Shown here: positions 40,647 through 49,752 of the stretch, in pieces
How positions within the stretch are numbered: position 1 is the first letter of the stretch
Layout of the letters: each line of letters starts with the position of its first letter
Source of the DNA: CAYYUA01 sp964542585
Lineage (GTDB): Bacteria > Bacteroidota > Bacteroidia > CAILMK01 > CAYYUA01
Length of the DNA stretch: 64,000 nt
Assembly: GCA_964542585.1 (NCBI GenBank)
Contig: CAZIUI010000007.1
Coordinates: 1-64,000, forward strand
Reading direction: 5' to 3'
Program-made: the position numbers and the translations under genes
Notes under the pieces: model-generated
Told to the model about the DNA's origin: nothing
The model's database searches: none
Seen by the model: the letters and a program-made list of their open reading frames with translations, nothing else

Positions 40647-41618
40647 ATGCCATCCAGGTTCAATCCAATTAAAATTTTTGCTGGCCGCGGTTCTCGCCAC
40701 CTAGCTGATAAAATTGCTAATGATTTTGGGAAACCCCTAGGGGATTCATCAGTGGAAGCGTTCAGCGATGGTGAGATTCAACCTTATTTTAATGAAACGG
40801 TGAGAGGTTGTGACGTTTTTCTCATCCAATCTACTTTCAGCCCATCCGACAATTTGATGGAGCTGTTGCTAATGATTGATGCGGCTAAGAGAGCATCAGC
40901 GCACTACATCACTGCTGTAGTACCCTATTTTGGTTATGCAAGGCAAGACCGGAAAGACAAGCCCAGGGTTGCTATTGCATCAAAATTGACGGCAAACCTG
41001 ATTTCGGCAGCAGGTGCAAGCCGCGTAATGACGATGGACCTTCACGCCCCTCAGATCCAGGGCTTTTTTGACATACCAGTTGATCATCTTGACGGTTCAG
41101 TTATATTTATTCCTTATATCAAAAGCTTAAACCTCGGTAACTTGGTTGTTGCCTCTCCAGATATTGGGGGCTCCAAGAGGACGAGAGGATATGCCAACCA
41201 CCTTAACTCCGACATGGTAATCTGTGATAAGCATCGCCAAAAAGCCAATCAAATTGCTACGATGAACATCATTGGGGATGTGGAGAATAAAGATGTGGTA
41301 CTAGTTGATGACATTATTGACACAGGAGGCACCCTAGTGGAAGCCGCGCGCATTATGAAACAGCAGGGCGCTCGATCGGTGAGGGCCTGTATTACGCATG
41401 GATTACTGTCGGGATCTGCAGTGGACAAGATCGAAAATTCTGAATTGGAAGAGTTAGTGGTATGTGACACCATTCCGCTTGAAAAGAACACAACAAAAAT
41501 AAAGACGCTTTCCGTATCAAAGCTCTTCGCTCAGGCCATAAGGAATGTTTACGAGCACGGAACGATAAGTTCTTTATTCCATCAAGCTGATACTTATCAG
41601 CAAGATTTCAACTTTTGA
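40647..41618 (+). CDS. prs: Ribose-phosphate pyrophosphokinase
   Basis: Makes PRPP from ribose 5-phosphate and ATP for nucleotide, His and Trp synthesis. The 323-aa product has the N-terminal KIFAGRGSRHLADKIA, the flexible-loop region YFGYARQDRKDKPRVAIASKL, VMTMDLHAPQIQGFFDIPVDHL and the PRPP-binding DVVLVDDIIDTGGTL. Full length for class I. It lies behind tRNA-Gln and directly ahead of rplY, the common bacterial order prs-rplY-pth. Confidence 0.97.
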   Translation: MPSRFNPIKIFAGRGSRHLADKIANDFGKPLGDSSVEAFSDGEIQPYFNETVRGCDVFLIQSTFSPSDNLMELLLMIDAAKRASAHYITAVVPYFGYARQDRKDKPRVAIASKLTANLISAAGASRVMTMDLHAPQIQGFFDIPVDHLDGSVIFIPYIKSLNLGNLVVASPDIGGSKRTRGYANHLNSDMVICDKHRQKANQIATMNIIGDVENKDVVLVDDIIDTGGTLVEAARIMKQQGARSVRACITHGLLSGSAVDKIENSELEELVVCDTIPLEKNTTKIKTLSVSKLFAQAIRNVYEHGTISSLFHQADTYQQDFNF

Positions 41619-41667
41619 CGATTTCCGGCCCGGTATCCCTTTATGAATGTCTATTTAGTAAAATTTT

Positions 41668-41675
41668 TACTTTTG
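41668..41675 (+). promoter_or_regulatory. Probable -7 box for rplY
   Basis: TACTTTTG fits TAnnTTTG, 20 bp before ATG 41696. It lies within the open frame upstream of rplY, supporting the later start. No good -33 element. Confidence 0.45.
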
Positions 41676-41695
41676 CAAAGCAAAACAATAGTCTC

Positions 41696-42268
41696 ATGCA
41701 GATAAAAACCCTTAAGCTTAAGGAACGCCAAACCATTGGTAAGGAAGATAGTAAAAGGCTTCGGAAACAGGGTTTCATCCCCTGTACACTTTACGGTCAA
41801 AATAAAGGCATCAGGCATCTTTATGGATTTGTAAAGGATTTTAGGGATATCTGCTTTACGCCTGATGTTTATAAAATCAATTTACTTGTTGAAAATGAGG
41901 ATCCGCAAGAGGCTATTATCCAAGAATCTCAGTTCCACCCGTTGTCAGATGATGTTTTGCATTTAGATTTTTTAAGGGTTCAGGAAGATTCCGAGGTTAA
42001 GCTTACCCTACCGGTAAGTTTCGAGGGTACGCCAGCAGGCGTTATAAATGGTGGTCGTTTATTTAAAAAGATTCGCAGCCTTCAGGTTAAAGGTCAGGTT
42101 CAAAACATTCCTGAACAGCTCACAATTGATGTATCAGGGATGGATAATGGAACCATTGTAAAAGTTCAGGACCTCAATTTTGATAACCTTCAGATCTTAA
42201 ATAACAGTAGTGTGGCTGTGGCCTCAGTAGCACTACCCAAAAAAGCCCGCAAAGCAGCCAGTAGTTAA
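41696..42268 (+). CDS. rplY: 50S ribosomal protein L25 (CTC type)
   Basis: Binds 5S rRNA. The 190-aa product is the long CTC form: an N-terminal L25 domain (KERQTIGKEDSKRLRKQGFIPCTLYGQNKG, HLDFLRVQEDSEV) and a C-terminal beta domain (PVSFEGTPAGVINGGRLFKKIRSLQVKG, PEQLTIDVSGMDNGTIVKVQDL). ATG 41696 is used since homologues start with MKTIEIKGxxR-type sequence there; the frame stays open to 41615 but carries no family sequence. Followed by a terminator and pth. Confidence 0.94.
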   Translation: MQIKTLKLKERQTIGKEDSKRLRKQGFIPCTLYGQNKGIRHLYGFVKDFRDICFTPDVYKINLLVENEDPQEAIIQESQFHPLSDDVLHLDFLRVQEDSEVKLTLPVSFEGTPAGVINGGRLFKKIRSLQVKGQVQNIPEQLTIDVSGMDNGTIVKVQDLNFDNLQILNNSSVAVASVALPKKARKAASS

Positions 42269-42298
42269 GGCTGTTTTACCTTGAGGATATTATGGAAG

Positions 42299-42333
42299 CG
42301 GGATAAGGAGCGTTCCTTATCCCGTTTCGTTTT
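42299..42333 (+). terminator. Rho-independent terminator after rplY
   Basis: CGGGATAAGGA and TCCTTATCCCG form an 11-bp perfect stem with loop GCGT, followed by TTTCGTTTTT. It lies between rplY and pth. Confidence 0.8.
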
Positions 42334-42358
42334 TGGAGCCCAGGAAAAGCGCTAAATT

Positions 42359-42919
42359 TTGAAGCACTTGGTTGTGGGGCTAGGTAACATTGGCCCTGAA
42401 TATGAGTATACCCGGCATAACATTGGCTTCCAAGTTCTTGAAGCGTTTGCGGAAAAAACTGGCGTATCCTTCGAGCCTTCTCGTTACGCACTATTCTCCT
42501 ATACCAAGATCAAAAACAAAGAGCTTTATCTGATCAAGCCTTCAACTTTGGTCAACCTCAGTGGAAAGGCTGTCAGATACTGGCTTAATGAGCTTCAAAT
42601 ACCTTTATCCCGTTTATTGGTTATAACCGATGATGTGGACCTCCCGCTTGGTAAGCTAAAACTAAAGAAAAAAGGTGGTGATGCCGGCCACAATGGGATG
42701 AAGCATATTATTGATCTACTTCACACAAAGGATTTCCCGAGACTACGCATAGGTATAGGTAAAAATTACCCGAAAGGAAGACAGATACCCTATGTGCTTG
42801 GCGAATGGACGGAGGAAGAGTGGAACAGCCTATCTTCACAAGTTGAAAAAGCGAACGACATTATCAGAAACTGGGTATTACAAGGTATCGATAAAACCAT
42901 GACCCAGTATAATTCCTGA
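42359..42919 (+). CDS. pth: Peptidyl-tRNA hydrolase
   Basis: Recycles peptidyl-tRNA dropped from ribosomes. The 186-aa product has the family motifs KHLVVGLGNIGPEYEYTRHNIGF (active-site His), LIKPSTLVNLSGKAV, ITDDVDLPLGKLKLKKKGGDAGHNGMKHI and RLRIGIG. The start is TTG 42359, placed exactly where homologues begin; no ATG is available nearby, and AGGA lies about 12 bp upstream. Follows rplY and its terminator. Confidence 0.95.
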   Translation: MKHLVVGLGNIGPEYEYTRHNIGFQVLEAFAEKTGVSFEPSRYALFSYTKIKNKELYLIKPSTLVNLSGKAVRYWLNELQIPLSRLLVITDDVDLPLGKLKLKKKGGDAGHNGMKHIIDLLHTKDFPRLRIGIGKNYPKGRQIPYVLGEWTEEEWNSLSSQVEKANDIIRNWVLQGIDKTMTQYNS

Positions 42920-43036
42920 AATGGATACCCCTACCTGAACAGCAGCACCTTATTCCGGTTATAACAAAAAAACCCTCAAAATTCCCTTTTGTAAAAGATT
43001 GGTTTACTTTGCAATGTTTAAAAATCCTTTCTAGCT

Positions 43037-44428
43037 ATGGCATATGATCTTTTAGTTGTCGGCAGTGGTCCAGGTGGTTACGTGGCTGCCATTCGGGCAT
43101 CTCAACTAAACATGAAGGTAGGAATAATCGAAAAGGAAAGCCTTGGTGGTATTTGCTTAAATTGGGGATGTATTCCTACTAAAACCCTTTTAAAATCAGC
43201 CCAGGTCTATGATTATGTAAAGCATGCCAACGACTACGGTATTAATGTAGGTGAATCGTCCATAAACTTTGAGGGGATGATCCAGCGCTCCAGGAATGCC
43301 GCCAATGGGATGAGTAAAGGCGTCAATTTTTTGATGAAGAAGAATAAAATTGACGTCATTGAGGGCCATGGTAGGCTAACTAGCGATAAAAAAGTAGAGG
43401 TTGAGCAATCCGATGGTAATAAAACGACCCATGAAGCAACAAATGTCCTGATTGCAACGGGAGGACGTGCAAATGAATTACCCCATATCCCTATTGACGG
43501 GGAAAAAGTTATTGAGTACCGCAAAGCCATGACCCTGGAAAAGCAACCCAAAAGCATGGTCATTATTGGAGGGGGCGCCATCGGATCTGAGTTTGCTTAT
43601 ATGTATAACAGCATTGGGACGGATGTAACACTGGTTGAGTACATGGACCAGATATTACCAGTAGAAGACCAGGAAGTTTCTAAAGCATTGCGGAAATCCT
43701 ACAAAAAGCAAGGCATAACCGTTAAAACCGGGACCAATGTAAAAGCGGTAGATACCCAAGGAGATGGTTGCCGTGTAACCATGGAAAGCCAAAATGGAGA
43801 AGAGACGCTAGATTGTGATATTGTACTGTCATCAGTTGGCGTTGCTCCCAATGTGGAAGATATCGGACTTGAAAATTTGGATATTCAGCAGGATAAGCAT
43901 GGAAAGATCCAAGTGGACGCCTACTACCAAACCAATGTTTCGAATGTTTTCGCCATAGGGGATGTCATACCAGGGCCAGCATTAGCCCATTTGGGATCCG
44001 CTGAAGGCATTTTTTGTGCGGAATACCTTGCCGGTTTAAATCCTGAACCCCTTGATTACAACAATATTCCCTCCTGTACTTACTGTTCACCTGAGGTATC
44101 TTCAGTAGGTTATACCGAGGAGCAAGCCAAGGAAGCTGGGTACGAGGTAAAAGTGGGCAACTTCCCTTATACAGCATCAGGTAAGGCTAATTCCTCAGGC
44201 CATACTGAAGGAATGGTAAAGGTTATTTTTGACGCGAAGTATGGTGAATGGTTAGGTGCTCACATGATGGGTGACCATGTTACGGAGATGATATCGGAAG
44301 TAGTAAGTGCGCGCAAGCTTGAAACTACCGGCCACGAGATTGTCAAATCCGTACATCCGCATCCAACCATGTCTGAAGCTGTGATGGAAGCTACCGCAGC
44401 GGCTTACGATGAGGTTATCCATATTTAA
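43037..44428 (+). CDS. lpd: Dihydrolipoyl dehydrogenase
   Basis: The E3 flavoprotein that reoxidises dihydrolipoamide in 2-oxoacid dehydrogenase complexes and the glycine cleavage system. The 463-aa product has the FAD motif VGSGPGGYVAAIRASQLN, the redox disulfide GGICLNWGCIPTK, the NAD motif IIGGGAIGSEFAYMY, NVFAIGDVIPGPALAHLG and the C-terminal interface HPHPTMSEAVMEA with catalytic His/Glu. No E1 or E2 is adjacent; the fused E1 at 19766-22210 is a possible partner. A terminator follows. Confidence 0.97.
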   Translation: MAYDLLVVGSGPGGYVAAIRASQLNMKVGIIEKESLGGICLNWGCIPTKTLLKSAQVYDYVKHANDYGINVGESSINFEGMIQRSRNAANGMSKGVNFLMKKNKIDVIEGHGRLTSDKKVEVEQSDGNKTTHEATNVLIATGGRANELPHIPIDGEKVIEYRKAMTLEKQPKSMVIIGGGAIGSEFAYMYNSIGTDVTLVEYMDQILPVEDQEVSKALRKSYKKQGITVKTGTNVKAVDTQGDGCRVTMESQNGEETLDCDIVLSSVGVAPNVEDIGLENLDIQQDKHGKIQVDAYYQTNVSNVFAIGDVIPGPALAHLGSAEGIFCAEYLAGLNPEPLDYNNIPSCTYCSPEVSSVGYTEEQAKEAGYEVKVGNFPYTASGKANSSGHTEGMVKVIFDAKYGEWLGAHMMGDHVTEMISEVVSARKLETTGHEIVKSVHPHPTMSEAVMEATAAAYDEVIHI

Positions 44429-44464
44429 CAGGTTCTGCTCATTAAATCCCTTATTGCAGTTCAT

Positions 44465-44490
44465 AACCCCAGCTGAGGTTGGGGTTTTTT
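44465..44490 (+). terminator. Rho-independent terminator after lpd
   Basis: AACCCCAGC, a short loop and GGTTGGGGTT (imperfect stem) followed by six T, 37 bp after the lpd stop. Confidence 0.75.
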
Positions 44491-44570
44491 ATTAGCATTA
44501 TAACGTGATAATTATTAGATTTGAGAACTGATAAATTCGTAAAAAGTTTAAGCTAAAAACTTATAACGAT

Positions 44571-45029
44571 ATGGAAAATCAAATACTAGAACAAGAAGAA
44601 GCCCAACCGGTTATTGAATGGAATTACGCAGGCTTCTGGATTCGCTTTTTAGCCTACTTCATTGATTCCATCCTGATGAGCATTGTCAATGTTATAATCC
44701 TTTACGGAGTAGTGGGGATTGATACCTTAGCTGATCCACAAGAAGGTGTTTTAATGACTAATGCCATTAATTTTATTATACCCCTGCTTTATTTCACACT
44801 TATGCAAAGCTCTAGTAAACAAGCAACTTTAGGGAAAATGGCTGTTGGTATAAAAGTTCTCAATGCCAATAGCGAAACCATAAGTTTTCCGCAAGCTATA
44901 GGGCGTTACTTTTCTAAAATTGTCTCGGCTATTATTCTATTGATAGGATTTATCATGGCTGGTTTTGATAGTAGGAAACAAGCCCTGCACGATAAGATGG
45001 CCGGCACTTTTGTCGTATATGAGTCCTAA
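44571..45029 (+). CDS. RDD family membrane protein
   Basis: A 152-aa inner-membrane protein of the RDD family, named for conserved Arg-Asp-Asp. It has a short charged N-terminus, AGFWIRFLAYFIDSILMSIVNVIIL (first helix with the R and D positions), a middle helix (INFIIPLLYFTLMQSS) followed by TLGKMAVGIKVLNAN, and a third helix ending in GFDSRKQALHDKMAGTFVV. Transport or ion-related roles are suggested for some members, but the function here is unknown. Confidence 0.88.
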   Translation: MENQILEQEEAQPVIEWNYAGFWIRFLAYFIDSILMSIVNVIILYGVVGIDTLADPQEGVLMTNAINFIIPLLYFTLMQSSSKQATLGKMAVGIKVLNANSETISFPQAIGRYFSKIVSAIILLIGFIMAGFDSRKQALHDKMAGTFVVYES

Positions 45030-45075
45030 GCATTGGTTATCACTTCTATAAAAATGTTTTCTTGAAGTCGCCAGC

Positions 45076-46026
45076 ATGAAAGGGCTTTATGAAACCCATT
45101 TTCACTTTGATGGGCAAACCAGTGCTTATCAAGGGAAAGTACGAGATACCTACGAGATTGGTAATCAATATTTACTATTCGTCACTACTGATCGGATATC
45201 TGCTTTCGACCAAGTATTGCCGGAACCCATCCCCTACAAAGGCGAGATTCTCAATCAATTAGCAGCTCGCTTTTTGAGCATGAGCAAAGCAATTCTTCCC
45301 AATTGGCTTTTGGAGGTTCCGGATCCAGCAGTTTCTTTCGGGCGGAAGTGTGAGCCATTACCCATAGAAATAATCGTACGCGGATACCTGTGCGGAAGTT
45401 CGTGGCGGGCCTATCAGCAAGGGGCTACTCATTTATCAGGCGAACCTCTGCCCTCAGGCATGAAAGCATATGATCCTTTCCCAGAGCCGCTTTTAACGCC
45501 TACTAGCAAGGCTACTTCAGGCCATGATGAGCCCATAACTCGTTCAGAAATCATTCAAAAAGGCCTTGTGAGTGAGACCACTTATGATCAAATTGACGCT
45601 TATAGCCGTAAGTTATTTGAGCAAGGACAGGCGCATGCCAATGATCATGGACTGATCCTAGCGGATACTAAGTATGAATTTGGGCTTTATCAAGGACAAG
45701 TGGTCTTAATTGATGAGGTTCATACACCAGATTCCTCAAGGTATTTTTACCAAGAAGGGTTTACCGAATTGATCGATAAAGGTGAAGCCCCAAAACAGCT
45801 TTCCAAAGAGTTTGTAAGAGAGTGGCTCATGGAAGAAGGCTTTTATGGAGAACCGCATCAGGTACTCCCGACTTTAAATAGGGAGCGCATTCAGGCCATT
45901 CAGCGAAGATATCTTGAGCTATTTCACCAGCTAACCGGTGAGGAGTTCAATTTTTCTGACCGGGCGGACGTATATAAACGCATCGAAAAGGCTGTTCACC
46001 AAACCATTAGTAACTGGCATTTTTAA
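45076..46026 (+). CDS. purC: SAICAR synthetase
   Basis: Phosphoribosylaminoimidazole-succinocarboxamide synthase, step of purine synthesis joining CAIR with aspartate. The 316-aa product is the longer form. It has YQGKVRDTYEIG, LLFVTTDRISAFDQVLPEPIPYKGEILNQL, IEIIVRGYLCGSSWRAYQ, LTPTSKATSGHDEPI and LILADTKYEFGL...VVLIDEVHTPDSSRYF. No other pur gene is adjacent. Convergent with the LOG protein (6 bp between ends). Confidence 0.96.
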   Translation: MKGLYETHFHFDGQTSAYQGKVRDTYEIGNQYLLFVTTDRISAFDQVLPEPIPYKGEILNQLAARFLSMSKAILPNWLLEVPDPAVSFGRKCEPLPIEIIVRGYLCGSSWRAYQQGATHLSGEPLPSGMKAYDPFPEPLLTPTSKATSGHDEPITRSEIIQKGLVSETTYDQIDAYSRKLFEQGQAHANDHGLILADTKYEFGLYQGQVVLIDEVHTPDSSRYFYQEGFTELIDKGEAPKQLSKEFVREWLMEEGFYGEPHQVLPTLNRERIQAIQRRYLELFHQLTGEEFNFSDRADVYKRIEKAVHQTISNWHF

Positions 46027-46032
46027 TCCTAA

Positions 46033-46752
46033 CTAAAAATTAGGCGAAAGCAGGTACTTGGCGTAAAAATCGTTGATTTCTTTCACAGCCTCGTCAACAG
46101 TGTCAACTAGCCTGAATAGTAACAAGTCTTCTTCATCAATATTGCTGGTTTTTTCTAGCATTGCTTCTTTAAGCCATCCAATCAAGCCGCCCCAGAAGTC
46201 ACTGTTGACAAGGACAATGGGAAATTTGGCAATTTTCTTTGTTTGAATAAGGGTTAGAGCTTCAAAGAGCTCGTCTAGGGTTCCAAGCCCTCCGGGTAAC
46301 ACAATAAAACCTTGGGCATATTTGACAAACATTACTTTCCTTACAAAGAAATAGTCAAAGTTCAGCACCTTATCAGAATCAATATACTGATTGGGCTCCT
46401 GCTCGAAAGGAAGATCAATATTTAGCCCTACCGATTTGCCTTCATTATCGGTAGCGCCTTTATTAGCAGCCTCCATGATCCCCGGGCCGCCGCCAGTGAT
46501 GATGCCATAGCCCTCATCCGTCATTTTCTTGGCAATTTCAATCGCCATTTGGTAATAAGTATCTTCAGGTTTACTTCTCGCAGAACCAAAAATAGAAACG
46601 CAGGGCCCGATCTTATTGAGTTTTTCAAACCCCTCCACGAATTCGCTCATGATCTTGAAAATGGCCCAGGAGGACTCGGCTTTTACCTCAGACCAGTGTT
46701 TATCTTCAAAAGCCTTTCGGATTTTCCGATCATCAAAAGATTTGTTTTCCAT
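46033..46752 (-). CDS. LOG family protein (nucleotide phosphoribohydrolase)
   Basis: A 239-aa protein of the TIGR00730/LOG family. It shows VSIFGSARSKPEDTYYQMAIEIA, GYGIITGGGPGIMEAANKGA and the catalytic PGGLGTLDELFEALT (PGGxGTxxE). Members hydrolyse cytokinin-like nucleoside monophosphates or nucleotide 5'-monophosphates (PpnN-like). A basic region before the core may aid dimerisation. Downstream of the M1 aminopeptidase on the same strand (32 bp). Confidence 0.93.
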   Translation of the reverse strand: MENKSFDDRKIRKAFEDKHWSEVKAESSWAIFKIMSEFVEGFEKLNKIGPCVSIFGSARSKPEDTYYQMAIEIAKKMTDEGYGIITGGGPGIMEAANKGATDNEGKSVGLNIDLPFEQEPNQYIDSDKVLNFDYFFVRKVMFVKYAQGFIVLPGGLGTLDELFEALTLIQTKKIAKFPIVLVNSDFWGGLIGWLKEAMLEKTSNIDEEDLLLFRLVDTVDEAVKEINDFYAKYLLSPNF

Positions 46753-46784
46753 AAATGGTTTTTTTACGCATTAAACGCTTCCTT

Positions 46785-49382
46785 TTAGCTCCGAAATTTT
46801 TTGATCAATTGGTTTAGTTCATTGATGATACGCTCTTGAGTATCAATATTGCCAGACGACTCAAATTCCTTGTCTTTCAGATTAGCCAATGTTTCTTTAT
46901 GTTGCCGGCGATGGGATTTTAAGACTTTAAGAACCTGTTTCCTATCCTTTTTCCTTACTATCCATTTCTGGAGCTGTTCTAAGTTGCTGATACGTTGTGA
47001 GAAATACATTGGTCCCATCCGCTCTAAGTACTGCATGTAGATTGGAAGAAGCTCAAAACGGGCATCCCAGTTAGGCTTATCTATCAGGACCTGCTGTAAA
47101 AAACTATCAGCTTTTTGTGTCCCCTGTTTTGCATGTAGTTTGGCCACCATTAATAACAAACGGTTGCTTCTGGTATCCGTCAGCTCAGTGGAAGCGTTTA
47201 GCGCCAGTTTTGAATTTGTTTCTTTTAGCGCATCCAAAGCCTGCCTTACCACATAATAGGCACTATCCTGAAGGCCGCTCTTAAAGGTGCCTAAAAACTT
47301 ATTAGCGTTGTCATAATCAGCTAAGGTCTGATAGGCAAATCCCCTTACTCGGGTTTCCGGATCGTTTTTGGCAAGGCTTTTTACCTTATTCGCAAATTTG
47401 GATGAAAGGCGGGGATGACTTGTATCCCGAATCATTTTCAAACCTTCCAGCCGTATCCGGCGATAAGAGCTATTGAGGGCCTTCTTGGTTAAGGACGCTG
47501 CCCGGGAATAGGGCAAGTTTCCCAATGCCTCTGAGAGACGCGTGATAGCCTCATATTGATTCAGATAATCTTCCGTATTGTTAAATTGATAGACCCAGGC
47601 ATTCTGCCCAAAACGAAGATTTTTTTCAGCGAGGATTACTTTCTCAGCGTCAAAATTCACAAGGTGTGGGGGCTGCTTAGCTGGAAAATAAAAACTATCT
47701 GCTTTCTCGTTTATCGTGATTTCATACCGCTTGATTTCGCCGTTTTGATGATGAATGTCAATAGCCATTGGAAGCTTGAACACGGGGTACTTGTTTGTGT
47801 TCTGCTGCTGTTTTACTGTTAACAATACTTCATTAGTGGCTGAATCATAGTGTTGATCGACCTGTAGCTTAGGATGCCCCGCTGAGCGAAACCATTGATC
47901 AAAAAACCATTTAAGATCCCTACCCGTGACATGCTCAAGTGCCAGACGCAAGTCATGGTGCTCAACAGGCTGATAAGCATGTTGCTTCAAGAAATAGCTA
48001 AGTCCTTCAAAAAAGGCTTTGCCACCCAGTTCAACGTGGAGCATACGAAGGATGCAAGCCCCTTTTTGATAGCGATGCGCATCAAATAGCCGCCCTGGCG
48101 ATTTGTAATGGTACTGAATCATAGGGCGTTTCTTACGCCTGGATTCATTTAAATACCGGTTCCGGTCGTTCTGCCATTGGACAGCGGCTGCCTCGTCTCC
48201 ATGGGCATGGCGCATCCATAAATGCTCACCATAAGTTGCAAAGGCTTCATTCATGGCTAGATTGGCCCATGACTCACAAGTTACCAAATCCCCAAACCAA
48301 TGATGGAAGAGCTCATGAGCGATCAAGGTCTCATAGGTGCGATGTAAATGTTGCCGCCGGTTATGTTGAATTCCGCTAAAATGAACAGTAGCTGAGGTGT
48401 TTTCCATGGCACCCGCAATGAAATCCCGTACGGTAACCTGGGCGTATTTAGCCCAGGGGTAGTCAAAATCTAATATCCGGGAATAATAGTCCATCATTTC
48501 AGGAGTGGCCCCAAATATAGTTTGAGCATACTGTTTATATTGGGGTTCTAGGTAATAATTCACGGGAATGCTATCCTGCCAGCTATCCTGAACTTTCGTA
48601 TACTTACCCACAGCCAACATGAAGAGGTAAGGCGCATGCGGTTTTGATTGACGCCAGTAAACGGTATGCGTTCCGTCTGCATTGGTCGCTTCATATACTT
48701 TCTCACCATTCGAAATGGCCGTGTAAGCGGTATCAACCGTTATGTACACTTCCTGGGTGGTCTTTTCATTGGGCTGATCAAAAGTGGGGAACCAATGGGA
48801 AGAATATTCGGTCTCTCCTTGGGTCCAGATCTGCTTAGGCTTTTCAGGAATTTTACCCCTCGGATTGATGAAATACATGCCCTTACTACCTGCAACAGCG
48901 CTCTTGTTGTCTTCAAGATTTGAAAGCCTGGCAGTGTAATCTAAAAAAAGCTTTGCCGTGTCTTTCTCCTTCAGCGTTCTGGGTAGCTGAACAATTAATT
49001 GTTGGGAATCATATCGATAACTTAGCGCATTATTAGGCCCTGTTCTATCCTTAAGTGCTATGGAGTGAAATAGGAAATTGTGGGCATCAATGACCACAGA
49101 GTCCTGGGGGTAAAAAGTAGGAGAAATGCTAAGCGTGGCTTTTCCTTTCAAGCTGGCAGTTTCCCATATGGGTTCTAACCTAAGCTTTGTATGGACGAGA
49201 TCCATTGGGCGGGGTTCTGCTGGCTGGTAGGGCTGTTTGAGAAAAGCTTTTTGCTGGCTAACCTCAATGGTATCAAGTTGTCGTTTGACAGTAGCAGCTT
49301 TTTGGGTATCTTCATTTGTTAGACCACAGCTACTGAATAGGCCAAAAACTATTAGCAGCGCAAAAGTAACCGTTTTTTGCAT
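46785..49382 (-). CDS. M1 family aminopeptidase, lipoprotein
   Basis: An 865-aa zinc aminopeptidase. A lipoprotein signal (LIVFGLFSSC) places it in the envelope. The catalytic domain has the exopeptidase motif GAMENTSAT and the zinc site HELFHHWFGDLVTCESWANLAMNEAFATY (HExxH with the distal Glu). The N-terminal beta domain (about 45-240) and C-terminal HEAT/ARM-like helical region (about 590-860) complete the usual M1 architecture. A possible -7 box lies upstream (49429-49436). LOG protein gene follows. Confidence 0.94.
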   Translation of the reverse strand: MQKTVTFALLIVFGLFSSCGLTNEDTQKAATVKRQLDTIEVSQQKAFLKQPYQPAEPRPMDLVHTKLRLEPIWETASLKGKATLSISPTFYPQDSVVIDAHNFLFHSIALKDRTGPNNALSYRYDSQQLIVQLPRTLKEKDTAKLFLDYTARLSNLEDNKSAVAGSKGMYFINPRGKIPEKPKQIWTQGETEYSSHWFPTFDQPNEKTTQEVYITVDTAYTAISNGEKVYEATNADGTHTVYWRQSKPHAPYLFMLAVGKYTKVQDSWQDSIPVNYYLEPQYKQYAQTIFGATPEMMDYYSRILDFDYPWAKYAQVTVRDFIAGAMENTSATVHFSGIQHNRRQHLHRTYETLIAHELFHHWFGDLVTCESWANLAMNEAFATYGEHLWMRHAHGDEAAAVQWQNDRNRYLNESRRKKRPMIQYHYKSPGRLFDAHRYQKGACILRMLHVELGGKAFFEGLSYFLKQHAYQPVEHHDLRLALEHVTGRDLKWFFDQWFRSAGHPKLQVDQHYDSATNEVLLTVKQQQNTNKYPVFKLPMAIDIHHQNGEIKRYEITINEKADSFYFPAKQPPHLVNFDAEKVILAEKNLRFGQNAWVYQFNNTEDYLNQYEAITRLSEALGNLPYSRAASLTKKALNSSYRRIRLEGLKMIRDTSHPRLSSKFANKVKSLAKNDPETRVRGFAYQTLADYDNANKFLGTFKSGLQDSAYYVVRQALDALKETNSKLALNASTELTDTRSNRLLLMVAKLHAKQGTQKADSFLQQVLIDKPNWDARFELLPIYMQYLERMGPMYFSQRISNLEQLQKWIVRKKDRKQVLKVLKSHRRQHKETLANLKDKEFESSGNIDTQERIINELNQLIKKFRS

Positions 49383-49428
49383 TTTCCTTTGCTTCCGATT
49401 TGATGTTCTTTATGCGGATGATATTTAT

Positions 49429-49436
49429 CAAACTTA
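49429..49436 (-). promoter_or_regulatory. Possible -7 box of the M1 aminopeptidase gene
   Basis: TAAGTTTG on the minus strand, 46 bp before ATG 49382; no clear -33 box. Confidence 0.3.
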
Positions 49437-49547
49437 AGGCTAATTGAGTGTTTTGAAGTGGGTCGCCATCTACGTTAGCTAGTTTTAAGCAGGTAAAAGA
49501 TGGAATACCTACTTGGTAGCTAACCGTTATTGCATGGTAATAAGGCC

Positions 49548-49582
49548 AAAAAAAGCCCAGCTACTAAAAGTAACTGGGCTTA
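49548..49582 (-). terminator. Rho-independent terminator of tRNA-Lys
   Basis: On the minus strand AAGCCCAGTTACT, TTT loop and AGTAGCTGGGCTT form a long stem followed by a T run. It starts about 11 bp after the tRNA 3' end and isolates it from the aminopeptidase gene. Confidence 0.8.
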
Positions 49583-49592
49583 AAAGCAAACG

Positions 49593-49665
49593 TGATCCCG
49601 CAGGGATTCGAACCCTGGACCCTCTCCTTAAAAGGGAGATGCTCTACCAGCTGAGCTACGGAATC
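49593..49665 (-). tRNA. tRNA-Lys (anticodon TTT)
   Basis: On the minus strand the acceptor GATTCCG pairs with CGGGATC (one T-G), discriminator A. The anticodon stem TCTCC/GGAGA has loop CTTTTAA (anticodon UUU), and the T arm is CAGGG-TTCGAAT-CCCTG. No CCA encoded. Confidence 0.95.
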
Positions 49666-49681
49666 GTTTGATTGGAGCTTG

Positions 49682-49713
49682 CAAACTTACGTTAATGTAA
49701 ATGTCCCTGCAAA
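49682..49713 (-). promoter_or_regulatory. Promoter of tRNA-Lys
   Basis: On the minus strand TTTG (49710-49713), 20 bp, TAAGTTTG (49682-49689), ending 16 bp before the tRNA. Confidence 0.7.
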
Positions 49714-49752
49714 CTACCATCACGAACACAGGGTTAACCTTAATGTTCAAGC

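Noticed and set aside
41615..41695. Longer L25 start at 41615
   Set aside because: The extra 27 codons overlap the prs stop and a promoter-like box, and do not match L25 proteins.
42988..43011. TTTG...TACTTTG upstream of lpd as a promoter
   Set aside because: The -7 box has one base too few and the spacer is only 13 bp; not a credible match.
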